64,000 bases of DNA from Vulcanimicrobiota bacterium. Its GTDB lineage: Bacteria; Vulcanimicrobiota; Xenobia; Xenobiales; JADMJV01. Below the pieces are notes generated by a model, which saw only the letters and a list, made by a program, of their open reading frames with translations, did no database searches and was not told the DNA's origin. Of this stretch, positions 32,532 to 40,751 are shown one piece after another. The DNA is taken from NCBI GenBank assembly GCA_019637395.1, contig JAHBVR010000017.1:136505-200504 (forward strand). Direction: 5' to 3'. Positions within the stretch are counted from its first letter, which is position 1. Each line of letters begins with the position of its first letter. A program made the translations under genes and the position numbers.

Positions 32532-33744
32532 TCTCGACGCGAACGCGGGTCACGATCTCCGAGATGACGTGTTCAACCACGGCCGTCTCGGGATGGCGAA
32601 CCATGACATAGCCTTCGCCGTCGTGGTGGTTGGCCCGGATCTGCCCGAGGTAGGGCAGATCGGTCTCCACCACCAGCGAGCCGAACTCGTGGAGCACCTC
32701 ATCCAGGCCGTGAACGTTCACCACCTCGCCGGTGCCGATGCCGCGGAAGAAAGCCGTCCCCACGGCGTATTTCCGCTCGCGCGGGGGCGTGAACTGGTTC
32801 AGCACCATCAAGCGAATCCAGCCATCATACATATCGTAGTCATTGGCCCAGTTCAGGGACGTGAAAATCCGGGAGCCCGGCGGGCGAGCGCCTACTTCGC
32901 CCACGGCCACCCGCCCGTCGGGGCGGCGAAACCATTCCATGTGGCTGATATTGCTCCCCATACCGAGCGCACGCAGGGCCTGCTCGCCAACCCGACGGAT
33001 ATCATCATACTCAGGGACGTCGATTTCCCTGGGCGTGAGGATGCGCCACTGCATCCAGGGGTTGCGCAAGACCTCCAGGGGGCTGGGCAGATAGCGCGTG
33101 ATGGAATGCCAGACAGCCTTGCCGTCCACCGAGATGGTGTCGAGCGTGTACTCGTCGCCCTGCACGAATTCTTCGAGCTGAAGCGGGTTGTATTCACCCG
33201 GGGGATTGCTCTCGAGCACTTCCTCAAAATTGTCCTCGTCATCGCACTGATGGATCTCGCGGGCTCCAACCCCGGCCACCGGTTTGATTACCAGCGGGTA
33301 GCCGACCCGGGCGGCAAAGTCGCGGGCGTCGTCCATAGTCTCGACCGTGCGATGCTGGGCGCACGGCACCCCGGCCTCGGCCAGGCGGGTCTTCATCACG
33401 CCCTTGTCGCGGAAATTCAGCAGAGTGCCCGGGGACATTCCGGGGATGTCAAGGTAATCACGCGCCTGTGCCACCGACATCTGAATCAGCTCGTATTCGG
33501 TAAGCATCCGATGAATGGGCCCAAGATGGTGCGACAGTCCCCGGGCCGCCCACACCAACTCCTCCGGGTCGAGGAGGTCGCTCACGCGCCAGTAGCCGGA
33601 CAGCGAGCCACGGACCCCCGGCGGCAGTTGATCGTCTTCGAGCGTGCTGATCAGTCCAACCCGGACCCCCTCGATTCGGGAGAGCCGGTCCAAAAATAGG
33701 TAGACGTCCTTACGGAGAAACGGGGAGACATAGACAACGAGCAT
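32524..33744 (-). CDS. ATP-grasp domain protein (carboxylate-amine ligase type)
   Basis: About 406 residues. An N-terminal pre-ATP-grasp region (MLVVYVSPFLRKDVYLFLDR) precedes an ATP-grasp fold: DKGVMKTRLAEAGVPCAQH, YPLVIKPVAGVGAREIHQ for nucleotide binding, LQLEEFVQGDEYTLDT, and HMEWFRRPDGRVAVGEVGARPPG for the metal-binding Glu/Asn region. Enzymes of this type join a carboxylate to an amine through an acyl-phosphate. Substrate unknown. ATG 33744 follows GGAGAAAGGG. It stands alone beyond the array. Confidence 0.85.
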   Translation of the reverse strand: MLVVYVSPFLRKDVYLFLDRLSRIEGVRVGLISTLEDDQLPPGVRGSLSGYWRVSDLLDPEELVWAARGLSHHLGPIHRMLTEYELIQMSVAQARDYLDIPGMSPGTLLNFRDKGVMKTRLAEAGVPCAQHRTVETMDDARDFAARVGYPLVIKPVAGVGAREIHQCDDEDNFEEVLESNPPGEYNPLQLEEFVQGDEYTLDTISVDGKAVWHSITRYLPSPLEVLRNPWMQWRILTPREIDVPEYDDIRRVGEQALRALGMGSNISHMEWFRRPDGRVAVGEVGARPPGSRIFTSLNWANDYDMYDGWIRLMVLNQFTPPRERKYAVGTAFFRGIGTGEVVNVHGLDEVLHEFGSLVVETDLPYLGQIRANHHDGEGYVMVRHPETAVVEHVISEIVTRVRVEIG

Positions 33745-33828
33745 GCTTGGCCCTTTCTCCTTCAGGCGCGGTGTCCTCGGCGCCGCTTCAAAAAGCTGAG
33801 CCGGTTGCATCGGGACCAACCCGTCACC

Positions 33829-35094
33829 CTAGAGCCCGGTTACACCCACACTACTGATCGCGCCGCCCATAGTGAACCAGATGTTCCCATCGGGTCCCGC
33901 TGCCACCCGGGTGATCCAGGCGGGCGGCTCTTCGCCGGCGGGGTAGACGGCGAAATCCGAGAAGACACCCTGAGGAGTCATTCGAACCATTCGTCCCTCA
34001 AAGTCCGCGATCCACAGATTGCCATCCGCCCCAACGGTGATATCGGAAGGATAGATAAAGCGGCCGCTGGTCCAGCTGAATTCGGTGATATTGCCGGTCG
34101 GAGTGACGCGGGCGATGCGCTGCAGTTCCGTCACCCACATGTTACCATCCGGTCCCAGACAGATATACCCTGGGCCCGAATTTGCGATGGGAAAAGGTAA
34201 GGTGACCTGGTTGCTGCCGTCGGGAGCGACGTGGCTGACTGAGTTGGAGGAGGGGAATCCATGAGTCACCCAGAGATTTCCGTCGGGTCCGGCGGCGATT
34301 CCGGTCGGGTCAGGATTTGTCGGCATTTCGCGGAGCGTTCCTGAAGTAGTGATACGTCCGAGCTTGGCCGCGCCAGACTCAGTGAACCACAGAGCGCCGT
34401 CGGGACCGACGCAGATGTCAATGGGTTGAGAATCGGAGGTCGGAATCGAGAACTCGGTCACCACTCCGGAGGGCGTTACCCGCCCCACCTTATTCTCTTG
34501 CCTCTCGCAGAACCACAGATTGCCGTCTGGCCCCAGGCACATCCTGGTAGGGGTGCCGCTCAGGCCCTCCTGAAATCGCGTGAAAGTGCCGGTGGCAATT
34601 TCGATTCGGACTAAGGTCGCCGGATACTCAGAATACCAGACTGTGCCGTTGGCACCGCCCTGGATAGCTGGTGGCTGTCCTTGGACCCGTACCTGAGAAT
34701 CAAAACGTTGATAGGTCCCCAGCGGAGGCTTTACCAGCACCGTGGCGGCGATGCTTTGACCGGCAGCAGTGGCGGTGATGGAGGCCACTTTCGGTGGAAT
34801 CAAGGTGCTGACCAGGCCGGCCGTGACCACCCCCGAGGCGTTGACTGAAGCCACAGCGGCATCAGAACTATCCCAGCCAACAGAAGCTGGAGTCTCTGTT
34901 CCCAGTTGAACGCTGAGCTGCCGGCTTTCTCCCGATCGGAGAACGAACGTGTCTGGAGAAATCGAAAGCAAGGAAGTTGTGGGAGCGGGGGCCGGCCCTC
35001 CGCTCAGCAGAGGCTGAATAGTGCTGGTCCCCTGGCCACCACCACAGCCCGCGCTTATCAGAGCCACAAGGAATCCCACTAGAATCTTTCGCAT
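33829..35094 (-). CDS. Lipoprotein with Ig-like domain and Vgb-like beta-propeller
   Basis: 421 residues starting MRKILVGFLVALISAGCGGG, a lipoprotein signal. After a Pro/Ser linker comes a BIG2-type bacterial Ig domain (VGWDSSDAAVASVNASGVVTA). Then follow six or so repeats of the form GPDGNLWFCE / GPDGALWFTE / GADGNLWIAD, the signature of streptogramin-lyase (Vgb)-like propellers. In most such proteins the propeller is a binding module rather than an active lyase. The stop lies 85 bp from the start of the ATP-grasp gene on the same strand. Confidence 0.85.
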   Translation of the reverse strand: MRKILVGFLVALISAGCGGGQGTSTIQPLLSGGPAPAPTTSLLSISPDTFVLRSGESRQLSVQLGTETPASVGWDSSDAAVASVNASGVVTAGLVSTLIPPKVASITATAAGQSIAATVLVKPPLGTYQRFDSQVRVQGQPPAIQGGANGTVWYSEYPATLVRIEIATGTFTRFQEGLSGTPTRMCLGPDGNLWFCERQENKVGRVTPSGVVTEFSIPTSDSQPIDICVGPDGALWFTESGAAKLGRITTSGTLREMPTNPDPTGIAAGPDGNLWVTHGFPSSNSVSHVAPDGSNQVTLPFPIANSGPGYICLGPDGNMWVTELQRIARVTPTGNITEFSWTSGRFIYPSDITVGADGNLWIADFEGRMVRMTPQGVFSDFAVYPAGEEPPAWITRVAAGPDGNIWFTMGGAISSVGVTGL

Positions 35095-35149
35095 CGGCTT
35101 ATTCTGATCCAATTCTTTCGTGCGGTCTTGAATTCGTTGCTGCCGTCCG

Positions 35150-35163
35150 GGCCCAATTAAAGT
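35150..35163 (+). repeat. Orphan CRISPR-repeat-like half
   Basis: GGCCCAATTAAAGT matches the last 14 nt of the array repeat with one mismatch. It is in the same orientation as the array and 2.7 kb beyond its far end, upstream of the beta-propeller lipoprotein gene. The 5' half of the repeat is not recognisable. Confidence 0.35.
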
Positions 35164-35278
35164 TGCTTGACCCCGGATAGGGCGACCCGCGCGGGTCATG
35201 AGGAGATTCCTACCGAGGCTAAAATTTGTCTTTCAGGTGCATAGTCAGGCCGTTTGCCCAGCCGTCGAAATAGTGGGG

Positions 35279-35635
35279 TCAAGCGTCAGAGTTCTTGTTC
35301 AGCCTGTCACCGACCGCCGCCCCCACTCCGAGGCCGAGCACCGCTCCACTGGCTCCACCGATCTGGGTCACCATAGCTGTTCCGCCGGCCATTCCCGCGC
35401 CACCAGCAGCCAGGGAGCCGCCACCCAGCCAGGCCAGGCCAGCGGATGAGGCAGCCGCTCCGTGGAGAGTCCCTCCGGCTACTCCAAAGCCGGCGGCTGA
35501 CAGCAGTGCCCCTACTATGGGAGCGGCTGCCGCCGCGCAACTGGCGCCGACGTCCATGGTGATCAAGCCCAGGGTGCAGATAGCCAGCCCTTTGATCAGG
35601 GATGGTTGGATTGCGTACCAATTGGCGAATTTCAT
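35279..35635 (-). CDS. Gly/Ala-rich small membrane protein
   Basis: 118 residues dominated by Gly and Ala with glycine-zipper spacing (LLSAAGFGVAGGTLHGAAAS, SGAVLGLGVGAAVGDRLNK). Two or three membrane-compatible stretches are present. It overlaps the upstream EcsC-like gene by 4 bp, so the two are translated together. Glycine-zipper proteins insert in membranes and may oligomerise; no specific function can be given. Confidence 0.65.
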   Translation of the reverse strand: MKFANWYAIQPSLIKGLAICTLGLITMDVGASCAAAAAPIVGALLSAAGFGVAGGTLHGAAASSAGLAWLGGGSLAAGGAGMAGGTAMVTQIGGASGAVLGLGVGAAVGDRLNKNSDA

Positions 35636-36345
35636 TTCACGGCCACTCCTTGCTCTACTTCAGCTTCCAGATTGGTTAGTTCGATAAGCACATCTTCCAG
35701 AACCTGCCGCCCCAGATTATTCATCAACCGCTTGTTTACATACATGTTTACCCCTGAGCCTACCAGAGGCATAGCAGCCAGCAGGCCTTTCTGGGTGAAA
35801 ACCATTCCTAGTTTTCGAAAGAAAGCTTTAATCGCGGCCAGCAGGGAGCCAGTAATATATTTGCGGGTCAGGCGACGGCCCACTCTGGAGGCGCCTTGTC
35901 CGGCCGCTTTTCCAGCCAGCGCGCTACCGCCTCCCAGGACCTCCATGATTCTTAACTTCACAGAATCATCCCGCAGGTCGTGGCCGTAGATGATATAAAT
36001 TCGTTGAGCCATTTGAATGGAGAGCTTGGCGGCAAAGAGAATATCTACTGTCGTCCCCCCTGCGAATCCCGCCGGGCCTAAAAAATCGCCCAGCCCGGTG
36101 ACGAAGCCGGAGCGACCGCTCCAGCGTGAGGCATATTTGATGGCCATCAGCGCCAGTGCTTGGGCCTGAGCATCTGGGTGCTTTCTGCGTTTCTGCTCGA
36201 CCCAAGTTTCCACTTGCTCGATGTCTTCGGATAGCTGGCGCATTACATAGGTCGCGGCCTTTTCTAAGGCTCCGGCTTGGAGGCATTGGTGTCCGGAATC
36301 CGGTTCTTCCGTCTCGGTGCCGCAGTCTGGACAGATATAGGCCAT
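35632..36345 (-). CDS. Zinc-ribbon EcsC-like protein
   Basis: 237 residues. The N-terminus MAYICPDCGTETEEPDSGHQC is a small zinc ribbon. After a helical segment, KYASRWSGRSGFVTGLGDFL and FAGGTTVDILFAAKLSIQMAQ match the EcsC-family pattern, and PLVGSGVNMYVNKRLM closes it. EcsC proteins are membrane-associated with unclear function. ATG 36345 is preceded by GGGAGG. The gene is first in a two-gene unit with the Gly-rich membrane protein and is driven by operator site E. Confidence 0.7.
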   Translation of the reverse strand: MAYICPDCGTETEEPDSGHQCLQAGALEKAATYVMRQLSEDIEQVETWVEQKRRKHPDAQAQALALMAIKYASRWSGRSGFVTGLGDFLGPAGFAGGTTVDILFAAKLSIQMAQRIYIIYGHDLRDDSVKLRIMEVLGGGSALAGKAAGQGASRVGRRLTRKYITGSLLAAIKAFFRKLGMVFTQKGLLAAMPLVGSGVNMYVNKRLMNNLGRQVLEDVLIELTNLEAEVEQGVAVK

Positions 36346-36405
36346 GCAATCCTCCCAAGAACCAGCCACTTTCGCGAGTCAAAACTCAAGCCCCTTCCCG
36401 GCTCC

Positions 36406-36438
36406 AGGATACCCGGTGGTGCGACAATTTCTGTCGCG
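36406..36438 (-). promoter_or_regulatory. Operator and -10 box of the EcsC-like gene (site E)
   Basis: Inverted repeat GCGACA-N5-TGTCGC at 36421-36437. On the minus strand TTGTC is followed by 11 nt and TATCCT (36406-36411), the same layout as site A. A leader of about 50 nt would precede the ATG. Confidence 0.68.
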
Positions 36439-36695
36439 CTGGCTGGCCCGATTTGGAAGTTCGATTTTTCCGCCATCAATTTTGTGGCAGGGGAGGTGGT
36501 AGTCTCCGGTGCGAGTTTGATGTTGGGTCCGGCGGCGGAGTTTGAGTGGCCGACCTCCTTTGCGCGGATGCGGCTGATTTCCGGCGCCATTGGCGAGCGA
36601 ATCAAGCCTTACGGGAGATTTCGAGTCGTTAGGGAGGCTAGCCTCGGGCGTTGCCGTTTGGTGGGAATTTAGATTTCTTCAGAGAAGCCTGGCCG
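36439..36695. other. Intergenic region between EcsC-like and TPR genes
   Basis: About 260 bp beyond the operator. The plus frame stays open to 36672 and reads in part FDFSAINFVAGEVVVSG and SFARMRLISGAIGERIKPYG, which looks protein-like but has no clear start or family. It may be a small gene or a remnant. I call nothing firmly here. Confidence 0.3.
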
Positions 36696-37406
36696 ATGTG
36701 GAAGATTTTGATTATCTGGCTGTTACTTGGAATTGCCAGCTTCGCTCGGGATGCGGATGCTGCTGATGTTTATTTCGCAAAGAAAGATTTTCCGAGCGCG
36801 CTGCGAGAATATCGTTTGTTGCTCAGAAATGGCTCGACGGTTCCGCTCTGGCTTTACAATGCCGGCTTTTCGGCTAACCGAACGGGTGATTACAAGGAAG
36901 CTCGGGATTACTTTCTCCGCTATCGCAAGGCGATGCCTGAGGACGCTCCGGTTTTGGGGGAGCTCATTCGCGCCTACCAGGGAACGGGGGATGAAGCCGC
37001 CGCGGAGGTCTGTATCAAGGAATACCGAGAGCTTTGGAAGCGCGGTCAACTGACGTTTTTACCGGAGAAGGATACTTTCACTCGTTTCGTCACGAACGTT
37101 GGGGAATATACGGTCTATGCTTTTGAATTCTTTGCCCCGGATACCGCCAGGCGCGACCATATTTGGGATTTTGTTGTCCGCAAACCGAACGCGGAGGAGC
37201 ATTACGCGATGTTTTACGTGATGCAAGACGGGCAGGCGTGGTTCCTGGACGTCCGCTCCGCCGGTGGCCGCCGCACACTGACCACCTTCGACTACCGTCC
37301 CGGGTTTTCAGAAAGCCTGGACCTCGTCCAGTTGACCCTCAAGGGGGGCCGTCCACCCATGGCCAAGCTCAAGGACGGTAAGGTCGTCCCTCGCGAGCAG
37401 CATTAG
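36696..37406 (+). CDS. Exported TPR-like protein
   Basis: 236 residues. A signal peptide (MWKILIIWLLLGIASFARDADA) is followed by two TPR-like units (VYFAKKDFPSALREYRLLLR, SANRTGDYKEARDYFLRYRK). The C-terminal half is a beta-rich domain (AMFYVMQDGQAWFLDVRSAG) without a match I know. The ATG at 36696 gives the best signal peptide. It is probably a periplasmic scaffold or binding protein. Confidence 0.65.
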   Translation: MWKILIIWLLLGIASFARDADAADVYFAKKDFPSALREYRLLLRNGSTVPLWLYNAGFSANRTGDYKEARDYFLRYRKAMPEDAPVLGELIRAYQGTGDEAAAEVCIKEYRELWKRGQLTFLPEKDTFTRFVTNVGEYTVYAFEFFAPDTARRDHIWDFVVRKPNAEEHYAMFYVMQDGQAWFLDVRSAGGRRTLTTFDYRPGFSESLDLVQLTLKGGRPPMAKLKDGKVVPREQH

Positions 37407-37432
37407 TTGGCAGCAGAACTCAACGTGTTGTT

Positions 37433-37889
37433 TTACAGCTTGGGGAAGGCTTTGCGCAGTTCCCCTTCGCTCCACGGCTCTCCCTGGCCGTGGCGTTTGC
37501 GCACGGCGGCCACCTGGTCGGTGCTCACGGGGCGGCCGAGTTGCCCCAGGAGCTACGGACGTAGGTGAGGATTTCGGCGATCTGGTCGTCTTTGAGGGTG
37601 TCGCGGTGGGAGGGCATGGAGCCGGAGTAGTTCATTCCGGCTACTTTGAAGGCGCCTTGAACGCCGCGCAGGACGACGGCGATGGGCACTTCGGGAGCCC
37701 CGTTGACCCATTCGGAGCCGGCCAGCGGAGGGAAGGTGCCGGGAACACCCATCCCGGAGGCCTGGTGGCAAGCGGCGCAAGTGCTTTCAAAGGCCGCCTG
37801 GCCGGGTTTGAGGCCAGCGGGGCTTGCGGAGGGGGTGGAGGAGCGGCTGAGCAGCCGGCCAGGAAAAGATAAGCAATTACCTTTCGCAT
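37433..37889 (-). pseudogene. c-type cytochrome lipoprotein gene with two frameshifts
   Basis: The lipoprotein signal MRKVIAYLFLAGCSAAPPPP starts at ATG 37889. In a second frame follows GQAAFESTCAACHQASGMGV with the CxxCH haem motif, then NYSGSMPSHRDTLKDDQIAE with the axial Met. In a third frame the C-terminus reads GRPVSTDQVAAVRKRHGQGE and stops at 37433. The shifts lie in a C-rich run near 37830 and near 37530. Joined, this is a normal single-haem cytochrome c of about 150 residues. Two shifts in homopolymer-rich DNA could be assembly error rather than decay. Confidence 0.7.
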
Positions 37890-37990
37890 GCCAGAAGTTT
37901 AGGACCCCGACGAGCGAGTTGGCCATCGACAGTTCCGCTTAGGGGAAATCCCGGAGTTACAAACGGTCACTACCGGGGCATACTCACAGC

Positions 37991-39013
37991 ATGATTTTCC
38001 TGGGCATCCTGGTGCCGACGCTGGCCTCGGCTCTTTTCGAGCTGGCCCTGTGGATTTTCATCCAACCCCGTCCCCAACCGCTGGAAGTCTTCGGGCGCAT
38101 CTTTCTGATGCTGATCGCCAGCAGCATTTTCACTACTCTGATGGGTGCCCTGCAGCGCCGCGATCAGCGCCAGCGCCGCAAGTTCCGTGACCTTTTCGTC
38201 AACGCCAGCGACGCCATCTTGATTGTGGATGAGGGTAACCTGGTCCAGGAAATGAATCCCCGGGCCGAAAAGCTGCTCGGCTATCCGACCCCGGTGCCGC
38301 TCTACCGGCTCGGTCAGCTCGATCTGGGCCAGCCTTTGTCCGAGACCAGTGTGCGCCGGCTGGACGGCAGCACGCTGCCGGTGGCCGTCAGCGTCTCGCG
38401 GCTGCAGAACGAGACTATGTTGCGCCTCTCCGACCTGACCGAGCTGCGGGCCGATCAGGCGCGCCGGCTGGCCTGGCGGGCTCTGGAGGTGCAGGAAGAG
38501 GAGCGGCGCCGCTTGGCTCGGGAGTTGCACGACGGCATTGCTCAGGGTCTTTATTCGTTGCGCCTGGTGAGCAATCAGGGGCAGCCTATTGAAGAGTTGC
38601 TGACGGGTTTGATGGAAGAGGTCGACCAGTTGGCCAAGAGTCTGTGGCCGCCGGTGCTGGAGCGGCTGGGTCTGGGCATGGCATTGCAGACGGTACTGGG
38701 CAAGGTGGCCCGGGTGGAGTGCGAGAACATCCGCTTGGAACCGGTTCGGGAAGCCGCGCTCTTTCGTATCGCCCAGGAGGCGGTGAGCAACGCGCTGCGC
38801 CACGGTCAGGCGCAACATGTGAAAATTCGGCTGTTCCAGCCAGGAGAGGAGATCCACTTGCTGATTCAGGATGATGGTAAAGGTTTCAACCCCCAGGTCG
38901 AATCGCAAGGTCTGGGGTTGCTCAGCATGCGCGAACGGGCCCAGCTGGCCCAGGGACGCCTCGGGATTCAAAGCTCACCCCGGGGCACCACCGTCGAGGT
39001 CATTCTCAAGTGA
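37991..39013 (+). CDS. NarL-type sensor histidine kinase
   Basis: 340 residues. Two membrane segments at the N-terminus, a PAS-like domain (FRDLFVNASDAILIVDEGN) near residues 65-150, a HisKA_3 dimerisation domain with EEERRRLARELHDGIAQGL (phospho-acceptor His about residue 179), and an HATPase_c domain ending IQDDGKGFNPQVESQGLGL. The gene overlaps the response regulator by 4 bp, forming a two-component operon. The stimulus is unknown. Confidence 0.92.
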   Translation: MIFLGILVPTLASALFELALWIFIQPRPQPLEVFGRIFLMLIASSIFTTLMGALQRRDQRQRRKFRDLFVNASDAILIVDEGNLVQEMNPRAEKLLGYPTPVPLYRLGQLDLGQPLSETSVRRLDGSTLPVAVSVSRLQNETMLRLSDLTELRADQARRLAWRALEVQEEERRRLARELHDGIAQGLYSLRLVSNQGQPIEELLTGLMEEVDQLAKSLWPPVLERLGLGMALQTVLGKVARVECENIRLEPVREAALFRIAQEAVSNALRHGQAQHVKIRLFQPGEEIHLLIQDDGKGFNPQVESQGLGLLSMRERAQLAQGRLGIQSSPRGTTVEVILK

Positions 39014-39585
39014 GCGGGCGCATCGTCATCGCGGAGGATCACCACGTGGTGCGCACCGGCCTCAAGCTGCTGCTGCAGAGCCGGGGCTATGGCGTGGTGG
39101 GCGAGGCCGCCAACGGGGATGTGGCCATCCATCTGGTGCAAGAACTGCAGCCTGACTTGTTGTTGCTGGATCTGGCCATGCCGGGCGGACCCGATGGTCT
39201 GCAGGTGACCGCTCAACTGCGTCAGAGCGGTTTCAGCACACCGATTGTGGTCATCAGCATGTATGACGAGGACGCCCTCAAGGAAGCGGCTCTCAAGGCG
39301 GGGGCCAATGCCTTTGTGCTGAAACAGGCGCCGGAAACCGAGTTGTTGGAGGTTATTGCTGGTTGTCTGCCCAGTCAGGCCAGCCCCACCCTGACGGCCC
39401 GCGAGAATGAGATTTTGCGCTGGCTGGCCGAGGGCTACGGCAATAAAGATATCGCCATCCGGCTCAGTATCAGCGTCAAGACGGTGGAAACCCACCGGGC
39501 CCATCTTTTCCTCAAGCTGGGCCTGCAGAGCCGCGCCGACCTGGTGCGCTATGCTGTTTCCCAGGGCTTTTTTCAGCCCGGTTAG
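39010..39585 (+). CDS. NarL/FixJ-family response regulator
   Basis: 191 residues starting at GTG. Receiver domain: IVIAEDHHVVRTGL acidic pocket, LLLLDLAMPGGPDG with phospho-acceptor Asp about residue 54, VISMYDEDA and a Lys in VLKQAP. The C-terminal LuxR helix-turn-helix has LTARENEILRWLAEGYGNKDI and SVKTVETHRAHLFLKLGL. Its target genes are unknown. Its 3' end lies in the 41-bp segment duplicated 1.16 kb downstream. Confidence 0.93.
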   Translation: MSGRIVIAEDHHVVRTGLKLLLQSRGYGVVGEAANGDVAIHLVQELQPDLLLLDLAMPGGPDGLQVTAQLRQSGFSTPIVVISMYDEDALKEAALKAGANAFVLKQAPETELLEVIAGCLPSQASPTLTARENEILRWLAEGYGNKDIAIRLSISVKTVETHRAHLFLKLGLQSRADLVRYAVSQGFFQPG

Positions 39586-40746
39586 AAGCTGCCGGGCAGG
39601 TCCCGCATTATGGACCCTTTCTGGTATCAAGCAACGGCATGGACAGGATCATTTCTGTCTTGAGGGCGGGAAGCTGCTGGAGGCTCGGCCACTTTGGGAT
39701 GCTTAACAGCTTCTCCAAAATGGCCTGCATGGCATTGTCGAGGACGGCACCTGCGGCACCGAGGCGCTCGAGGGCGGGGGCGGCATTGGCTCCCAGAGCC
39801 TGAGCCTGAGTATAGAAGGTCAGAGCCAGTCCTAAATTGCCTTCGTCTTCGGCGGACCTTCCCACCATGGCCAGACGTTGAATCACTGCCCCGCGGTGTT
39901 GTTCTGCCAGCCAGGGACCCAGGTCGACCAGCAGGTGGGCGTAGTGGAGCAGACCGCGCTCGGCCAGGACCTGGCCCAGAGGCCCGCCTTCACTTTTCAG
40001 TTCGGGAACTAAGTAGGAAGCTGCATCACGGAAGTAGTGCAAATAGCATTGGAGCGAGGCAAGCTGGACGCCCAGGGAAGTATCCCCGGGCGCTTGATAA
40101 TTTTGACATCCGGCCAGCACTTCGTGATAGACCTGAAGGGCTTGGGAGGCCGGCAGCGTCCAGGCCTGCACGATCCTCAGCCACATGCGTGCCCCTTCGC
40201 TGCCGTCACGTTGTTTTCGCTGCCGCTCTTGCTCCGCTTTTTGTTCTTCCTCTTCCGTCATCCACCCGTGGGAATAGCGAAGGTCCTCGAAGTAGCTATC
40301 GAGAGTGTAGTTGCCTCCACCGGGCAGGCACCCCTCCTCGGACAGGGGCCCCTCGCACAGGATGGGTTCTCCGTTGCAGACTTCATCATGGTAGGCAATG
40401 CAAACTTCATTTGGCCAGTCGAGCCGGATGAAGTAAAGGTCGGCATTCACCTCCCCGATCACAAAGCAGTTCTCCGGCCAATCCTGCCCCCAATATCCGT
40501 TGACCCGCACATCAAGATTCTTCGTGATGATCTCACCGGGGTCGTCTATGAGGTATTCGGTGCTGTTGTAAGGAACGAAGGGATTGGCCAAAACCAGCTC
40601 TTTGTAGGCGATGGGTAACTGAATCCCCAACTCCTTTTCAATCTTCAAAAGGTCCTTGGCGTCCACGCCCCAGGTTTCTATAACGTCTTCGCCAGCCCTC
40701 TACACATGCCGTTTCCCAGGGCTTTCTTCAGCCCGGTTAGAAGCTG
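39551..40746. repeat. 41-bp direct repeats flanking the SMI1/KNR4 gene
   Basis: 39551-39591 and 40706-40746 match at 39 of 41 positions, beginning ATGC(T/C)GTTTCCCAGGGCTTT and ending GGTTAGAAGCTG. The first copy is the 3' end of the response-regulator gene including its stop; the second is immediately before the GHKL-like protein B gene. Between them lies only the SMI1/KNR4 gene on the opposite strand. This is the pattern expected from insertion or tandem duplication with target duplication. Confidence 0.85.
39608..40666 (-). CDS. SMI1/KNR4-domain protein
   Basis: 352 residues. The N-terminal 140 residues are a SMI1/KNR4 (SUKH) domain: LLKIEKELGIQLPIAYKELV, YLIDDPGEIITKN and CFVIGEVNADLYFIRLD. 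The rest is helical with TPR-like repeats (LGLALTFYTQAQALGANAAP). SUKH proteins often serve as immunity proteins to contact-dependent or polymorphic toxins. No toxin gene is adjacent. The 41-bp direct repeats around it suggest it arrived as a discrete cassette. Confidence 0.75.
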   Translation of the reverse strand: MDAKDLLKIEKELGIQLPIAYKELVLANPFVPYNSTEYLIDDPGEIITKNLDVRVNGYWGQDWPENCFVIGEVNADLYFIRLDWPNEVCIAYHDEVCNGEPILCEGPLSEEGCLPGGGNYTLDSYFEDLRYSHGWMTEEEEQKAEQERQRKQRDGSEGARMWLRIVQAWTLPASQALQVYHEVLAGCQNYQAPGDTSLGVQLASLQCYLHYFRDAASYLVPELKSEGGPLGQVLAERGLLHYAHLLVDLGPWLAEQHRGAVIQRLAMVGRSAEDEGNLGLALTFYTQAQALGANAAPALERLGAAGAVLDNAMQAILEKLLSIPKWPSLQQLPALKTEMILSMPLLDTRKGP

Positions 40747-40751
40747 GCTGG

